A stretch of 50,087 nucleotides of DNA from Alphaproteobacteria bacterium (GTDB lineage: Bacteria > Pseudomonadota > Alphaproteobacteria > Rickettsiales > UBA3002): positions 1 through 50,087 of the forward strand of contig JALHRI010000010.1 of assembly GCA_022841525.1 (NCBI GenBank), in the 5' to 3' direction. The translations under genes were made by a program, and so were the position numbers. Within the stretch, counting starts at the first letter, position 1; every line of letters begins with the position of its first letter. This document shows, piece by piece, positions 41,270-49,487 of the stretch. Under the pieces are notes generated by a model that ran no database searches, was not told the origin of the DNA, and was given only the letters and a program-made list of their open reading frames with translations.

Positions 41270-42730
41270 ATGCGTTTTTACATCGCTCTACTCAGCCTGA
41301 TTGCCACTAGCATTCTAAGCTTGCCGTCGCTGGCTGCCGTGCCGCCTTCTTCGTTTGCGGATATGGTGGAGCCGCGGCTGGGCGCGGTGGTGAATATTTC
41401 CACCACCCAGGTCATTCGCCAGGCTGGCCGTCCGGTGATGCCTGGGCTCGACGGCTTGCCCGATGATCCGCAGTTTGCGCCGTTTCGTGAAATGTTTCGT
41501 CAGTTTCAGCAGCAGTATGGTGCGCCTCAGGGCGGCGATGCGCCAAAAGCCACCTCGCTGGGTTCTGGCTTCGTGATCAGCGCGGATGGCTATATCGTGA
41601 CCAATTACCATGTGATTGCGCGCGCCGATTCGGTGAGCGTCACCTTCCATGACGATACGAAACTGCCTGCAAAAATCGTTGGTCGTGATCAGAAAACCGA
41701 TCTGGCGCTGCTTAAAGTGCAGCCCAAGAAAGCGCTGCCTTACGTGAATTTTGGCAGCTCTGACACCCTGCGCGTGGGCGACTGGGTGATCGCAGTGGGC
41801 AACCCGTTTGGGCTGGGTGGCTCGGTATCTGCGGGGATTGTCTCGGCGCGTGGGCGCAATATCAATGCCGGTCCGTTTGATGATTTTATCCAGACCGATG
41901 CGGCGATTAATCGCGGCAATTCCGGCGGCCCGCTCTTTAACGCTGCCGGCGAAGTGGTGGGGATTAACTCGGCGATTTTCTCGCCCACCGGCGGTAGTGT
42001 GGGGATTGGGTTTGCGGTGCCCTCCAGCCTGGCGCAAGGGGTGATTAAGCAGCTGCGCGAGAAAGGCAAGGCCGAGCGTGCGTGGCTGGGTGTACGCATT
42101 CAGGAAGTGGATGAAAAAATCGCCAAATCGCTGGGCCTCAAATCGGCGATGGGCGCGCTGGTGCAGGATATTGACCCCAAAGGCCCTGCGCAAGGCTCAG
42201 GCATTGTTGCAGGCGATGTGATTACCAAGTTCGATAGCAAAATCGTCGAAGAAATGCGCAGCCTGCCGCGCATGGTGGCCGATACACCGATTGGAAAGCG
42301 CGTGCCGGTCACGGTTTGGCGCAGCGGCAAAGAGCATCACTACACCATCCGTCTGGGCGAAGTGCCGGAAGAAACGGAGCAGGCCGCACAGGCTGCGCCG
42401 AAGGGGGCAGCTGAAGGTGCAGGCAGTGGCCATGTACTGGGTGCGAAGCTCGTACCGCTAAACCGCGAACTGCGCGCGCAGTACGGTATCGATGAACGAG
42501 TGAGCGGCCTGATGGTGGCAGGCCTTGATCCGCGCGGATCGCTAGCGCGTGTGGGCGTGCGCCCGGGCGACATCATCCGTCAGATCAACCAGATTTCACT
42601 GGAAAACGTGACCACCTTTAAGGCCGAGGTGGATAAGGCCGTGGCGGCAAAACGCGACGCAGTATTGATCCGCGTGCAGCGCGGCGCCAATTCGCAGTTT
42701 GTCACCGTGCTGCTCGAAGGGGTGCGCTAG
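41270..42730 (+). CDS. degP: Periplasmic serine protease DegP/DegQ (HtrA)
   Basis: DegP degrades or refolds misfolded envelope proteins. The 486-residue protein has a signal peptide (IALLSLIATSILSLPSLAA) and a trypsin-like domain with the triad His114 (TNYHVI), Asp144 (KTDLALL) and Ser218 (NRGNSGGPLF). Two PDZ domains follow (about 270-360 and 395-480, the second with GLDPRGSLARVGVRPGDIIRQIN). It sits behind hflKC, a common quality-control cluster in alphaproteobacteria. The start is supported by CGGAG nine bases upstream. Confidence 0.95.
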   Translation: MRFYIALLSLIATSILSLPSLAAVPPSSFADMVEPRLGAVVNISTTQVIRQAGRPVMPGLDGLPDDPQFAPFREMFRQFQQQYGAPQGGDAPKATSLGSGFVISADGYIVTNYHVIARADSVSVTFHDDTKLPAKIVGRDQKTDLALLKVQPKKALPYVNFGSSDTLRVGDWVIAVGNPFGLGGSVSAGIVSARGRNINAGPFDDFIQTDAAINRGNSGGPLFNAAGEVVGINSAIFSPTGGSVGIGFAVPSSLAQGVIKQLREKGKAERAWLGVRIQEVDEKIAKSLGLKSAMGALVQDIDPKGPAQGSGIVAGDVITKFDSKIVEEMRSLPRMVADTPIGKRVPVTVWRSGKEHHYTIRLGEVPEETEQAAQAAPKGAAEGAGSGHVLGAKLVPLNRELRAQYGIDERVSGLMVAGLDPRGSLARVGVRPGDIIRQINQISLENVTTFKAEVDKAVAAKRDAVLIRVQRGANSQFVTVLLEGVR

Positions 42731-42789
42731 TTGCTTGAGCTAGCACTTGCGTTTTGTGCATCTCTGTAAATGCAAAAAATGCAAGGCTA

Positions 42790-42807
42790 TTGTCATCTGC
42801 CTGTCAT
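42790..42807 (+). promoter_or_regulatory. Pho-box-like sequence
   Basis: TTGTCAT-CTGC-CTGTCAT followed by AAT: two seven-base repeats at the 11-bp spacing of PhoB sites, matching CTGTCAT in 6 of 7 and 7 of 7 positions. It ends 43 bases before the ATG at 42851, a natural distance for an activator site replacing the -35. Confidence 0.65.
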
Positions 42808-42850
42808 AATCAGACTGTAGGGGTGGCTCTCTCATCAGAGGAGAGAGGCC

Positions 42851-44443
42851 ATGACCGACCCCCAACCCCTGTTTCCACGCGTGGCTCCAGCGCCGCGCAT
42901 TCCAGGTGACATTGCATCTACCTATCAAGAGCTACGTGAGCAGGTTCTTACCCAGCTTGGTGCCGAGTTTACCAGCAAGCAAATGGATGACCACAGGCGA
43001 CTACAAAAACACCGCGTGGTTCTGAAAGATCTTAATGAAAGGCTGGAGCTTCAATTAAATGAGAAGCAGATCGAACTGATGGCTTTGGTGTATGTCTCGC
43101 TTTCCTATGCCAACCGCTTTAGCGGCACCGAAGGTTTTGAAGAAGAAGGCATTGGTGAAACGCCGGTGAAACATTCGATGCATGCCGCACTCGATGCCTG
43201 GCGCGACATCAGCGCTACGATGGCCACGCCGCCGAGTGTAGAAGAAGTAGCGCGGCGTAAAACCATCGTACTTGGCTTGCTCATGCACGATGCGGATGAA
43301 GTATTTGGTGAGCCCACCACCGTGCATTCCCGCGCGGCGAGTGGTGCGCAGGAACAAGATGCAAGCCAGGGCGTGAAAGTCTTGCACTATGCGATGAGAC
43401 TGGCGGCAGATGCCATGAACAAGAAACAAGGCGACACCAATGCGTATCAGGCGCTGTTTGCAAAATTTAGGCAGATCCGTGATATGGCGGATGTCAAACA
43501 GGTGGGCTACGATAATATTCTTGCCCAGATCAAAAAAGAGCAACTGCCAGCATTATCTTCGGAACATCAACAGATCATCGACCCGCTGATCAGCCATTAT
43601 GCGCTTGCTGAAAATGTGTTAGAGAGTCTGCCAGCGCTGAGCATTAAGCCCGCTGCTTTCGGCGAAAACACATCGTTCCTGCGCGGCCTGATCAAGCTGT
43701 ATGATCGCAGTGAGGGGTCGGCACATTATACCAAGTTTAACCGCAAAATTGGTGATGGTTTTTCCGGCATCAGCCGCTTGAAAAATTGGCAAGAACTTTA
43801 TTCTCAGGCCTCTCAAGAAACACTCGAGACTAGCACGCCGAATCGTCAGGCGGCACGCTATCTGACGGGCACCAGCCTGCAGATTGATTCCTGTAGCATG
43901 ATGGCTAACCTTGCCTATAGTGAATCCAGTATTGTAGGCATGCTGCGCGCCGCCAAAACTGATGAAGAAAAACAGGTCGCACAGTGCGCCGCCAGCCATG
44001 CAATCACTCGGATTATCCAGTCATTATGCCACGGCTCGCATTATTTAGACCGCATGCCGGAGAAACGAACGGGCCCCTTTTCCTTACAACGAGGGTTCAC
44101 TAACGATCAGAATCGTTTATGTACCGAGCGTCAGGCGGAAATGATTGCGCAGCGAGAAGAGAGAAAAAGCTTCGACGGTGTACGTAATTATTTGCCGCGC
44201 TACGCCGATAAGCGTGAATTAATCAGCGCCTATCAGCAGCTGCGCGATAAGATTCAGGGGGGCTGGGTGCCAAGTGTGGTCACGACTTATAATGATGGTA
44301 AGCCTAGCGAATATCGTGGCCTGCTGATTCAATATCCCCCCGAAGTACCGCTGCCGTCTGATGTGAATTTGAACAAACCCATCCGCCTTGAGGCGGGCGT
44401 GAATCCGGATGCTTTGCCAGTTAAAGTGATTGTTTCGCGTTAG
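42851..44443 (+). CDS. Orphan protein with HD-hydrolase-like motif
   Basis: A 530-residue soluble, mostly helical protein, not recognised as a whole. Residues 108-214 carry a pattern like HD-domain 5'-nucleotidases of the YfbR type: H108 in VKHSMHAALDAW, H146-D147 and E150 in LLMHDADEVFGEP, and D214 in IRDMADVKQ, with spacings close to those of YfbR. The rest, including a C-terminal third rich in polar residues and ending in an aliphatic LPVKVIVSR, has no known domain. An AGAGG site precedes the ATG. The Pho-box-like sequence upstream suggests induction by phosphate shortage, which would suit a phosphohydrolase. The end overlaps the convergent serB by about 23 bases. Confidence 0.7.
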   Translation: MTDPQPLFPRVAPAPRIPGDIASTYQELREQVLTQLGAEFTSKQMDDHRRLQKHRVVLKDLNERLELQLNEKQIELMALVYVSLSYANRFSGTEGFEEEGIGETPVKHSMHAALDAWRDISATMATPPSVEEVARRKTIVLGLLMHDADEVFGEPTTVHSRAASGAQEQDASQGVKVLHYAMRLAADAMNKKQGDTNAYQALFAKFRQIRDMADVKQVGYDNILAQIKKEQLPALSSEHQQIIDPLISHYALAENVLESLPALSIKPAAFGENTSFLRGLIKLYDRSEGSAHYTKFNRKIGDGFSGISRLKNWQELYSQASQETLETSTPNRQAARYLTGTSLQIDSCSMMANLAYSESSIVGMLRAAKTDEEKQVAQCAASHAITRIIQSLCHGSHYLDRMPEKRTGPFSLQRGFTNDQNRLCTERQAEMIAQREERKSFDGVRNYLPRYADKRELISAYQQLRDKIQGGWVPSVVTTYNDGKPSEYRGLLIQYPPEVPLPSDVNLNKPIRLEAGVNPDALPVKVIVSR

Positions 44444-45326
44444 CCCACTGCGCTTTAGGGATGCCCTGCGCGTAGAGCACATAGGAAAGATCGCAGACAT
44501 TGAGCTGCGCCTGGGCGGCTTCCCGCACCGCGGGTTTGGCGCGGTAGGCCACACCTAGACCTGCGGCCTGAAGCATGGGCAGATCATTCGCACCATCGCC
44601 CAGCGCCAGCACGTCCGATGGGTTGAGGCCATGCGCCGCGCACGTTTCGCGCAGCGTTTTTTCTTTACTGAATTTATCTAAAATCGGCTCTGCCACCCCG
44701 CCGGTGAGCGCGCCGTTTTCTATTTCCAGCACATTGCCCTGATGTTCAGAAAAGCCGATTTTTTCAGCGATTCGTGCGGTAAAAAACGTGAACCCGCCGG
44801 ATACCAGCACGCTGTGCGCCCCGCGTGACCGCATGGTTTGTACCAGCGTGCATGCACCTTCTGATAGCGTGATGCGCTCACTGAGCACGCGCTCCAGCGC
44901 GCTGAGGGGCAGGCCATGAAGCATGGAAACGCGCGCGCGCAGGGCGGCGACAAAATCAAGCTCGCCGTTCATGGCGCGCTCGGTGATGGCGGATACCTCC
45001 GCCTTTTTGCCGACCATATCGGCCAGCTCATCGATACATTCCTGCGCGATCATGGTCGAATCCATGTCAGAAATAATCAGCTTCTTCTCGCGGCCCTTCA
45101 GCGGTTGCACGATCAGATCAATCCGCCAGTGATCTTCCGCTTCGTGCTGCAACTGCGCGTGCAGTGCCTCAGGCAGCGCGCCTTCCAGAACGATATCATA
45201 GGCAATCTGTTTTTCCAGCCATCCGGCGCGGACCACGCACTGACTCGCTTCTTCAAGCAGATTTAGCGCTTCAGCCACCGGCACGGGCGTGTTAGAAGGC
45301 GCCAGTAACGAGATCACATGCTGCAC
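44421..45326 (-). CDS. serB: Phosphoserine phosphatase
   Basis: SerB dephosphorylates phosphoserine in the last step of serine synthesis. I take the GTG at 45326 (VQHVISLLAPSNTP), giving about 301 residues, because the longer frame is antisense to miaA. The N-terminal part is ACT-like. The HAD domain has the nucleophile aspartates in IISDMDSTMI, the serine in LVSGGFTFF and the GDGANDLPML motif. The GTG overlaps the start of the divergent miaA (45318), so each promoter must lie within the other gene. Confidence 0.93.
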   Translation of the reverse strand: MQHVISLLAPSNTPVPVAEALNLLEEASQCVVRAGWLEKQIAYDIVLEGALPEALHAQLQHEAEDHWRIDLIVQPLKGREKKLIISDMDSTMIAQECIDELADMVGKKAEVSAITERAMNGELDFVAALRARVSMLHGLPLSALERVLSERITLSEGACTLVQTMRSRGAHSVLVSGGFTFFTARIAEKIGFSEHQGNVLEIENGALTGGVAEPILDKFSKEKTLRETCAAHGLNPSDVLALGDGANDLPMLQAAGLGVAYRAKPAVREAAQAQLNVCDLSYVLYAQGIPKAQWANAKQSL

Positions 45327-46217
45327 ACTGAGTTTCCACTTCTGATTCTTTATGGCCCGACCGCTTCTGGCAAATCGGCGATGGCGCTTCGCATAGCGCA
45401 AACCAGGACTGCTGTCATTATCAATGCCGATGCGATGCAATGTTACGCCGGCCTGCCGATTCTTACCGCGCAGCCGAGCGAGGATGATATGCGCGCGGCA
45501 CCGCACGCGCTGTATAGCATCTGGCAGCCAGAAGAATCTGGCAACGCGCAGGTCTGGGCAGAGCTGGCAGCCACAGAAATTCGCGCCTGCTGGGCGCGCG
45601 GTCTGCTGCCGCTACTGGTGGGCGGATCGGGGCTGTATCTGCGCGCTTTGCTGGAGGGCTTTCACGCCATGCCCGAGATTGACGACACGATCCGTGAACA
45701 GGTGCGCAGCATGGATCAGACCACACGCCGCGCCTTGCTGGAGCAGCACGATCCCGAGCGTGCGGCACAACTCAAAGCGGGTGATAGCCAGCGCACCGCG
45801 CGGGCGCTGGAGTTGGTGCTTTCCAGCGGCAAGCCGTTTGCGCATCATCAGGCGCAGCCGAAAACCTTGCTGTTGCCCGAGGTCAGCGTGCACGCATGGG
45901 TGCTTGAGACGGCGCGCGACGAACTCTACGCGCGTATCGACGCGCGGTTTGATGCCATGCTAAAGGCCGGCGCGCTGGAGGAGGCGCGAGCTTTTCTAGG
46001 GGCGCACGCACAGGGCACCACGCCGATTTTCAAAGCCCACGGCCTGCCGGAATTTCGTGATTTCTTTAATGCAGATATAACGCGTGACGAGGCGGTAGCG
46101 CGTGCCAAGCAGCATACCCGTAACTACGCCAAACGCCAGCAAACCTGGGCTCGCCAGCAGCTTGGCGATTGGCAGAGGGTGGATGCAGCATTAACCCCTG
46201 AATTGTCATCATTCTGA
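45318..46217 (+). CDS. miaA: tRNA dimethylallyltransferase
   Basis: MiaA adds the dimethylallyl group to A37 of tRNAs reading codons that start with U. The 299-residue protein has the P-loop LYGPTASGKSAMAL, the INADAMQCYAGLPILTAQP segment (D-loop, DSxQxY-like with A for S), LVGGSGLYLRALLEG and the C-terminal TRNYAKRQQTWARQQ with its RQ-T-W signature. The divergent serB start overlaps its 5' end. The miaA stop lies inside a Pho-box-like sequence serving the next gene. Confidence 0.95.
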   Translation: MLHTEFPLLILYGPTASGKSAMALRIAQTRTAVIINADAMQCYAGLPILTAQPSEDDMRAAPHALYSIWQPEESGNAQVWAELAATEIRACWARGLLPLLVGGSGLYLRALLEGFHAMPEIDDTIREQVRSMDQTTRRALLEQHDPERAAQLKAGDSQRTARALELVLSSGKPFAHHQAQPKTLLLPEVSVHAWVLETARDELYARIDARFDAMLKAGALEEARAFLGAHAQGTTPIFKAHGLPEFRDFFNADITRDEAVARAKQHTRNYAKRQQTWARQQLGDWQRVDAALTPELSSF

Positions 46218-46220
46218 CAT
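46203..46220 (+). promoter_or_regulatory. Pho-box-like sequence overlapping miaA stop
   Basis: TTGTCAT-CATT-CTGACAT followed by AATT: two repeats at 11-bp spacing, each matching CTGTCAT in 6 of 7 positions. It lies 38 bases before the ATG at 46259, nearly the same distance as the site before the orphan at 42851. A TAATGT at 46231 could be the -10. Confidence 0.55.
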
Positions 46221-46258
46221 AATTCATCGCTAATGTGCCGGCTTAAAATAGGGCACGT

Positions 46259-48460
46259 ATGAGTGAAGATACCAACATTATACCTTTAACCGCAGCGATT
46301 CGTGCGGCGATGGAAAGTGACAGGGTGCCTGAGCCACTGGCGTCATCACCGCTACCTAAAATCGATACCGGGCAGCATGCCTATCATTTTGAAACGCTTA
46401 AGCGTCTGATGATTGCTTCGTTAGATACTATTATTCCAGATAATACAAAATCTTATGATGACGAAATCACTAGGATAACACCCCAAATAGTCAAAAAAGA
46501 ATGGTCAGTACAAATACAAGAACTGCAAAACATTGCTCATCTGCAAGATTGGATGAATGAGCTTATTTTTAATGGTCAACTTTTGCTGAACGCCGAACTT
46601 GAGAATGGTGAAAAAATTGACATTGCTATTCCCAATACTCACAGGCTTCTTGGTGCTTTGCTGGGCGTGATGCAACGCTACCTAACCAGCAGAAGCGATG
46701 TTGATGTGAACCATCAGATCGTAGTGCCTGAAGATGAGTTGGCACAGCGCAGAAATCTAAAACAAAGCTTACAGGCACCAAGTGCTCAGCCGCGAGTGGT
46801 GTCTGAGGGCACGCGGGCACTGCATGCGTTGCAAAACATGCAGCATTACTTGCAAGAACGCATGGCGTATGTAGCAGATCGGCTGCAGCAAGTAGAGGCT
46901 GCGGAATCACCTCAATCTGAAACGCTGGTGGCAATGCCGCCTCTCCGGGCTCCATTGGGTGATGCTGTGTTTCAAAATCTTAAAGTCCAGCTATTAGAAT
47001 CTTTGGTTGTTGCAAAAGAAAACGCTCAAAATGGCCTTCGCCAAAACGTAGCCGATAGGAGCAAGAAGCTCACCGAAGATGAGGTTGCAGCGCTTGAAAT
47101 ACTCGCTAAACGCGACGTACTCGAAATAGACGAGATCTCTGACGAGCTGAGTGCGCATATTGCCGCGGCACAAAACATGCGGCAGTTATGTGCGTTTGAC
47201 GCTATTTCCAGTAGGTTTCTGGCCAATGATTTGCGCACACAAACTTGCGATGGCAAGGAAAGCTTTTTTTACACAATGTTAAATCCTATGCTGCAAAGAG
47301 GTATGAATTTTCTGACCTCAAAAATCCATGATAACATGACAGCGGAGCAAAAAGCGCCCTACACCCACGCCATCAGCGCACTCGGTCAAAGCTGGCAACG
47401 CTATGAGCATCAATTTACGCGCCAAAAAGACACCATTCTAGCCCAGCAATGTGTAGAAGAGGGTGCTGCTGCGATAGTAACGCATGCACATAAAGAACGT
47501 AGCGCGTGCCGAACACGCATGCACGGCGCATTGACCGATGCTGCCTATGCATCGCACGCTGCACTAAAACGATGGCTACAAGACTTGCCGGAAACAAATG
47601 TAGCTCATGATGAGCTTTTAAAAGCACTAAAGGCCGCGATGAGCGATGAAGAGGGTGCGAAGGGTGTGCTGCGCATTCTAGGGCGCGAGCGCGATTTATT
47701 GCTGAGCCATGTGCACCGTGCAGATTCGCCGGAAGCCATGCCGGCAATGCTGGAGTGCTACGTGCAAGAAACGATGTTTGATTCCATCTGTAAAGAATCT
47801 GATCATTTGCCGATGTATCTGCGCAGCTTGCTGTTTGAAGGCATCAAAACTAATCTAACGCCCAAGAAAACGCCAAAGCCATCTAAGTGCATTATGGCTG
47901 GGCAAGACGCACAGCTAGGCCCCCAGCCAACCGTGATTTCGCGGGTGAACGAAGCGATTTCGCTGATGACAAAAGCGTACATGAACATTGCCCCGATTTT
48001 ACCGGTGGTTTTTGAAGGTGAAGACGGCAGCAGTATGATGCTGCACGATGCGGCGATAAGAGCGCCCGCAAACGCTGAAAATACGGATGATTTTATGGCG
48101 AAGAAAGTGAACAGTATCTTGCATGATTATGTCCGCAATTGTTTGCCAGAAGGCACAAAAATTCCTGCCATCCCCGTGCTAGCGCTGCCGGTGATTGATG
48201 CGGCGTTTACACTGGCGGTGGCAGAGTTTCAGCGAGAAAATAAAATGATTGTCTTTTCGATTAATGACCCAGCATCTATTGCCGCTTTGCCAGAGAAGGT
48301 ACGAGATGAAGTGCAGCAACGCATGCATCGCCTGATTGCACAACTGCCTTCGGATACTAAAGGCTTCCTTCACGATATGGATGCGATGCTGACGGCGACT
48401 CACTATCTTCGGGCACAAACAAAGCTGCTGGGGCGTGCGATGCCAGGGGCTTCTCGCTAA
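46259..48460 (+). CDS. Large orphan helical protein
   Basis: A 733-residue soluble protein with no signal peptide, membrane helix or motif that I recognise. It is strongly helical, with long stretches rich in Gln, Glu, Ala and Leu (LHALQNMQHYLQERMAYVAD; VADRSKKLTEDEVAALEILAKRDVLEIDEI). Several histidine- and cysteine-containing segments occur in the middle and C-terminal parts (HAHKERSACRTRMHG; DSICKESDHLPMYL), but no metal-site pattern stands out. A+T-rich codon use in the first 700 bases sets it apart from its neighbours. It shares with the orphan at 42851 a Pho-box-like upstream site, similar size class and general composition, though I see no direct sequence similarity. The tmRNA gene follows. 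Confidence 0.7.
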   Translation: MSEDTNIIPLTAAIRAAMESDRVPEPLASSPLPKIDTGQHAYHFETLKRLMIASLDTIIPDNTKSYDDEITRITPQIVKKEWSVQIQELQNIAHLQDWMNELIFNGQLLLNAELENGEKIDIAIPNTHRLLGALLGVMQRYLTSRSDVDVNHQIVVPEDELAQRRNLKQSLQAPSAQPRVVSEGTRALHALQNMQHYLQERMAYVADRLQQVEAAESPQSETLVAMPPLRAPLGDAVFQNLKVQLLESLVVAKENAQNGLRQNVADRSKKLTEDEVAALEILAKRDVLEIDEISDELSAHIAAAQNMRQLCAFDAISSRFLANDLRTQTCDGKESFFYTMLNPMLQRGMNFLTSKIHDNMTAEQKAPYTHAISALGQSWQRYEHQFTRQKDTILAQQCVEEGAAAIVTHAHKERSACRTRMHGALTDAAYASHAALKRWLQDLPETNVAHDELLKALKAAMSDEEGAKGVLRILGRERDLLLSHVHRADSPEAMPAMLECYVQETMFDSICKESDHLPMYLRSLLFEGIKTNLTPKKTPKPSKCIMAGQDAQLGPQPTVISRVNEAISLMTKAYMNIAPILPVVFEGEDGSSMMLHDAAIRAPANAENTDDFMAKKVNSILHDYVRNCLPEGTKIPAIPVLALPVIDAAFTLAVAEFQRENKMIVFSINDPASIAALPEKVRDEVQQRMHRLIAQLPSDTKGFLHDMDAMLTATHYLRAQTKLLGRAMPGASR

Positions 48461-48465
48461 TGCCC

Positions 48466-48494
48466 TTTACCTTTGCTGGAAACTGCCCTATATT
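48466..48494 (+). promoter_or_regulatory. Promoter of the tmRNA gene
   Basis: TTTACC (48466-48471), 17 bases, then TATATT (48489-48494): a good sigma-70-type promoter that would start transcription near 48501, just before the acceptor piece of the tmRNA. Confidence 0.6.
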
Positions 48495-48500
48495 AGCTGT

Positions 48501-48838
48501 GTCACGCAAGTGACTATGGCGATAAACGCAGCGTAGAATAAGCGGATTGGACCCGGGGGCAGAACCCGGCGGCTCCACCACCCTTCGCCCTTACGGGCTT
48601 CGGGTGGCAGGCCACCTGAAACCGTTAGAGCGAAGGAGTGTCCTTTAGAAGCTTTAGCGCAGGAGGGCTGCCAAATGCGGGGCCGAGTTAGCTTCGACAA
48701 CCGTAGTAAAGGCGTTGTTTTTGCTCGGCGTGACCTGCCGTAATCGGTTATTTATACCTGCCAACGACAACGTGGCACTCGTTGCTGCTAACGACAATTT
48801 TGTCGTAGCAGCTCAGCTCGCTGCTTAGTGTAGCGTTC
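48501..48838 (+). ncRNA. ssrA: tmRNA, circularly permuted two-piece type
   Basis: Rescues stalled ribosomes and tags the unfinished protein for proteolysis. In gene order the acceptor piece comes first, ending GGCTCCACCA at 48580. A spacer of about 98 bases, to be removed, follows, then the coding piece starting GGGGCCGAGTTAGCTTCGAC at 48679. GGGGCCG and CGGCTCC pair as a seven-base acceptor stem with the G-U at the third pair that alanyl-tRNA synthetase reads. The tag frame ends with ANDNFVVAAQLAA and TAG at 48826. A second ANDN lies 27 bases upstream in the same frame (GCC at 48760), preceded by ANDNVALVA-type codons. The T-arm loop reads GGCAGAA instead of TTCRANY. Outer ends are approximate. 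Confidence 0.93.
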
Positions 48839-48864
48839 TGAGTTCTAGTCAGTAACGCGGTTTT

Positions 48865-48896
48865 GACCATTGCACCGGGCAACAGAAGCAATGGTC
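48865..48896 (+). terminator. Stem-loop downstream of tmRNA
   Basis: GACCATTGC and GCAATGGTC form a perfect nine-base stem with a 14-base loop. It is followed only by a short T-rich stretch (GCTTGCAATTTTG), so it may be a weak terminator or a processing signal for the tmRNA precursor. A TTGCAA-N16-TAGCCT promoter candidate for sspB starts three bases downstream. Confidence 0.5.
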
Positions 48897-48950
48897 GCTT
48901 GCAATTTTGTGGATATTTGCTAGCCTGCTCTCTCTTTCACTGATGGGTTT

Positions 48951-49481
48951 ATGCACGATACGATTGATTATCCGGGCTTTATCGACACCGCCATGCGTGG
49001 CGTGGTGCGCGAGGCGCTGCGTCAGGTGCAGCAATACGGCCTGCCGGGCGATCATCATTTTTTCGTCTCGTTTCAGACGGGGTATCCCGGGGTCAGCATT
49101 TCGCCGCAGCTTAAAAGCCGCTATCCGGAAGAAATCACCATTGTGGTGCAGCACCAATTCTGGGATTTGAATGTCGGCCATGAGCAGTTTTCGCTGATGC
49201 TGTCGTTTAACAATATCCCTGAAAAACTGGTCGTGCCATACGATGCGCTCACGGCCTTTGCCGATCCGTCGATTAAATTTGGCCTGCAGTTCCATGGCAA
49301 AAAAGCGGGCGGTAGCCTGCCGCTGGGCGTGGAAGACGAAAAAGTCGCCTGTCCGGCAACGGGTAAAAAAGCGAAGGACAAACCGGCGCTGGCCTCGTTT
49401 GATGAAGATGAGCCCACCAGCGATCATCCGGCCGCGAATGATGAGAAAGTCATCTCGCTCGAAGCCTTCCGCAAGCGCTAA
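48951..49481 (+). CDS. sspB: ClpXP adaptor SspB (alpha type)
   Basis: SspB tethers ssrA-tagged proteins to the ClpXP protease. The 176-residue protein has the alpha-type SspB fold start IDYPGFIDTAMRGVVREALRQV, then HHFFVSFQTGYPGVSISPQLK, the substrate-groove strand EITIVVQHQFWDLNV and FSLMLSFNNIPEKLVVPYDALTAFADPS. A disordered acidic/lysine-rich linker and a short conserved C-terminal tail (VISLEAFRKR) follow, the latter fitting the ClpX-binding peptide. It lies about 110 bases downstream of the tmRNA gene, placing the tag and its adaptor side by side. tadA follows after six bases. Confidence 0.92.
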   Translation: MHDTIDYPGFIDTAMRGVVREALRQVQQYGLPGDHHFFVSFQTGYPGVSISPQLKSRYPEEITIVVQHQFWDLNVGHEQFSLMLSFNNIPEKLVVPYDALTAFADPSIKFGLQFHGKKAGGSLPLGVEDEKVACPATGKKAKDKPALASFDEDEPTSDHPAANDEKVISLEAFRKR

Positions 49482-49487
49482 ATTTCC

